From the NCBI GenBank assembly GCA_016927115.1, contig JAFGNH010000126.1:1-64000 (forward strand): a stretch of 64,000 nt of DNA. The letters run 5' to 3'. This document shows positions 63,090-64,000 of the stretch, piece by piece. The DNA comes from Anaerolineales bacterium (GTDB lineage: Bacteria; Chloroflexota; Anaerolineae; Anaerolineales; E44-bin32). Below the pieces are notes generated by a model that saw only the letters and a program-made list of their open reading frames with translations, did not search any database and was not told the DNA's origin. Each line of letters opens with the position of its first letter. Position 1 is the first letter of the stretch. The position numbers and the translations under genes were made by a program.

Positions 63090-64000
63090 ATGCAGAACAA
63101 GCCTGATATTCTGGAAATATTAAGACGGGGCGAAACCGGCGAATACTGCACTGTCAAGGAGTGGGATGTCCGCCGCGTTCCTGGTGCGGTCCGAAAGATG
63201 CTGAAAAAGTACGATCTTGCCAATACCTGCGATGTTGAAAACCCCGTTAACTACGATTACGACCTGGCTGACCGCTTCTTTCAGGCCGGCTTCGATCTGG
63301 CAGTAGAACTGGGTATGCTCAATGAAAGCACAGAGCGTATTATCCGTGTTTCTGAAGAGGAACTCAGTAACGCAGTGAAGTTTGCTCCCTCAGAACTGTT
63401 TCTCGGTGAAGGCGTGGACGGTACCTGGGTTAAGACCCGCCGGCCGGCAGATCCCTATCCCTGTAAGGTGGCTGCTTCGCTGGGCATTACTGTATCTGAG
63501 GATCTTTTTCTGGATCTTGTTACAGGGATCGCTCGTGAACGAGAGGTCGATATTCTCGAGGCCGGTTCGATTGTAACCGTGCACGGTGAAGAAGTGCTTT
63601 CAGGCACACCTTTTGAAACACTGATGGGTCACTGGCATGGCCAGCTTCATCGTGAAGCCCGCCGCCGCGCTGGCCGACCCGGTATCGGTGCAATCGGCAG
63701 TATCTCTGCAGTGACGGAATACGGTCAGTTTGGTGCTTATGGGACCCCGGGTGGTTTTCTGCCCCGTGATCTGGCGCTGATCCTGCTTCCATCAGAGTTG
63801 AAAGTTGATTACCGCAGTCTGCAAAAGATTGTGCATACCATCAATATGGGTGGTGTTTTGAAATGTGACTCACCTTCGATGATCGGCGGCATGTCCGGCC
63901 CGCCCGAGGGCGCTGTGATCTCCGCTGTTGCCTGGTCGCTGCTTTCCTATGCTATTCTCCAGAACACGGTCGGTGGCGGCGAAACGTACGATGTGCGCTA
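63090..64000 (+). CDS. Monomethylamine methyltransferase MtmB homologue without pyrrolysine (partial)
   Basis: The first 303 codons of an MtmB-family methyltransferase, cut by the window end. It aligns over its length with archaeal MtmB: DDWD/KEWDVRR start, FFQAGFDLAVELG, EVDILEAGSIVTVHGEE, and RRRAGRPGIGAIGSIS against MtmB CAMAGRPGMGVOGPET (O is pyrrolysine). Codon 202 (63693-63695) is ATC, isoleucine, at the exact position of Pyl202. There is no in-frame TAG or other stop. It should therefore transfer a methyl group from an unknown donor to the corrinoid protein encoded 23 bp upstream. AAGGAG lies 9 nt before the ATG. Confidence 0.88.
   Translation, partial: MQNKPDILEILRRGETGEYCTVKEWDVRRVPGAVRKMLKKYDLANTCDVENPVNYDYDLADRFFQAGFDLAVELGMLNESTERIIRVSEEELSNAVKFAPSELFLGEGVDGTWVKTRRPADPYPCKVAASLGITVSEDLFLDLVTGIAREREVDILEAGSIVTVHGEEVLSGTPFETLMGHWHGQLHREARRRAGRPGIGAIGSISAVTEYGQFGAYGTPGGFLPRDLALILLPSELKVDYRSLQKIVHTINMGGVLKCDSPSMIGGMSGPPEGAVISAVAWSLLSYAILQNTVGGGETYDVR

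Noticed and set aside
63693..63695. Possible pyrrolysine (TAG) codon in the MtmB-like gene
   Set aside because: The codon is ATC and no TAG occurs in frame over the 303 codons present.

Overview
The window is a 64 kb piece of bacterial chromosome of moderate G+C. It is most likely from an anaerobic member of the Chloroflexota, probably Anaerolineae. That assignment is inference. It rests on lipoproteins with Thr/Pro-rich linkers, a Ser/Thr kinase joined to a TolB-type propeller, a GlyA-GcvT fusion, promoters lying 6-8 nt from start codons, and two ParA systems around a yidC-rnpA-rpmH block. No phage, insertion sequence or CRISPR array is visible.

Layout, left to right. 1-5.7 kb: tRNA-Val, a glyA-gcvT fusion gene, a 48-residue Flp pilin gene, a 41-residue membrane peptide gene and a SAM methyltransferase. 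5.8-12 kb: a secreted S41-type protease, an operon for an IclR-PPOX fusion regulator with an NMT1-type ABC transporter, and tRNA-Lys. 12-14 kb: a PIG-L deacetylase facing a secreted sortase-like protein whose leader carries two tandem c-di-GMP-I riboswitches. 14.5-28 kb: greA, lysS, a queuosine-precursor transporter, a flippase-like membrane protein, a CapA lipoprotein, ftcD, a GH13 glucosidase and a large lipoprotein with a TIM-barrel-like end. 28-38 kb: degV, then a long minus-strand block (tatC, tatB-like, nusB, asp23-like, parB, parA, pfkB-type kinase, jag, yidC, propeller lipoprotein, yidD, rnpA, rpmH). This is the conserved origin-side cluster, but dnaA is absent. 38.5-45 kb: a second ParA paired with a CheW-domain protein, murA with Asp at the usual Cys position, a membrane protein and gyrB. 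45.9-49 kb: a Ser/Thr kinase and folD.

49-59 kb is a nitrogen and amino-acid catabolic block: adenine deaminase, a GntR regulator, an ATCase-like and a YgeW-like carbamoyltransferase, carbamate kinase and two fold-type II PLP enzymes, with one glycosyltransferase between the last two. It suggests purine or amino-acid breakdown ending in carbamoyl phosphate and ATP, and resembles the E. coli ygeW-ygeX-yqeA locus.

60-64 kb is a corrinoid methyltransferase system: a UroD-family methyltransferase behind a structured attenuator-like leader, a GntR regulator, a corrinoid protein and, cut by the window edge, a homologue of monomethylamine methyltransferase MtmB. In this protein, residue 202, which is pyrrolysine in archaeal MtmB, is an ordinary isoleucine codon. 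It is therefore a pyrrolysine-independent member of a family known almost entirely from its Pyl enzymes and probably acts on a different methylated substrate. Together with glyA-gcvT, ftcD and folD, the window is rich in one-carbon and folate functions that could receive such methyl groups. I regard this system and the ParA/CheW pair, whose CheW protein carries a ParB-like N-terminus, as the two most interesting items.
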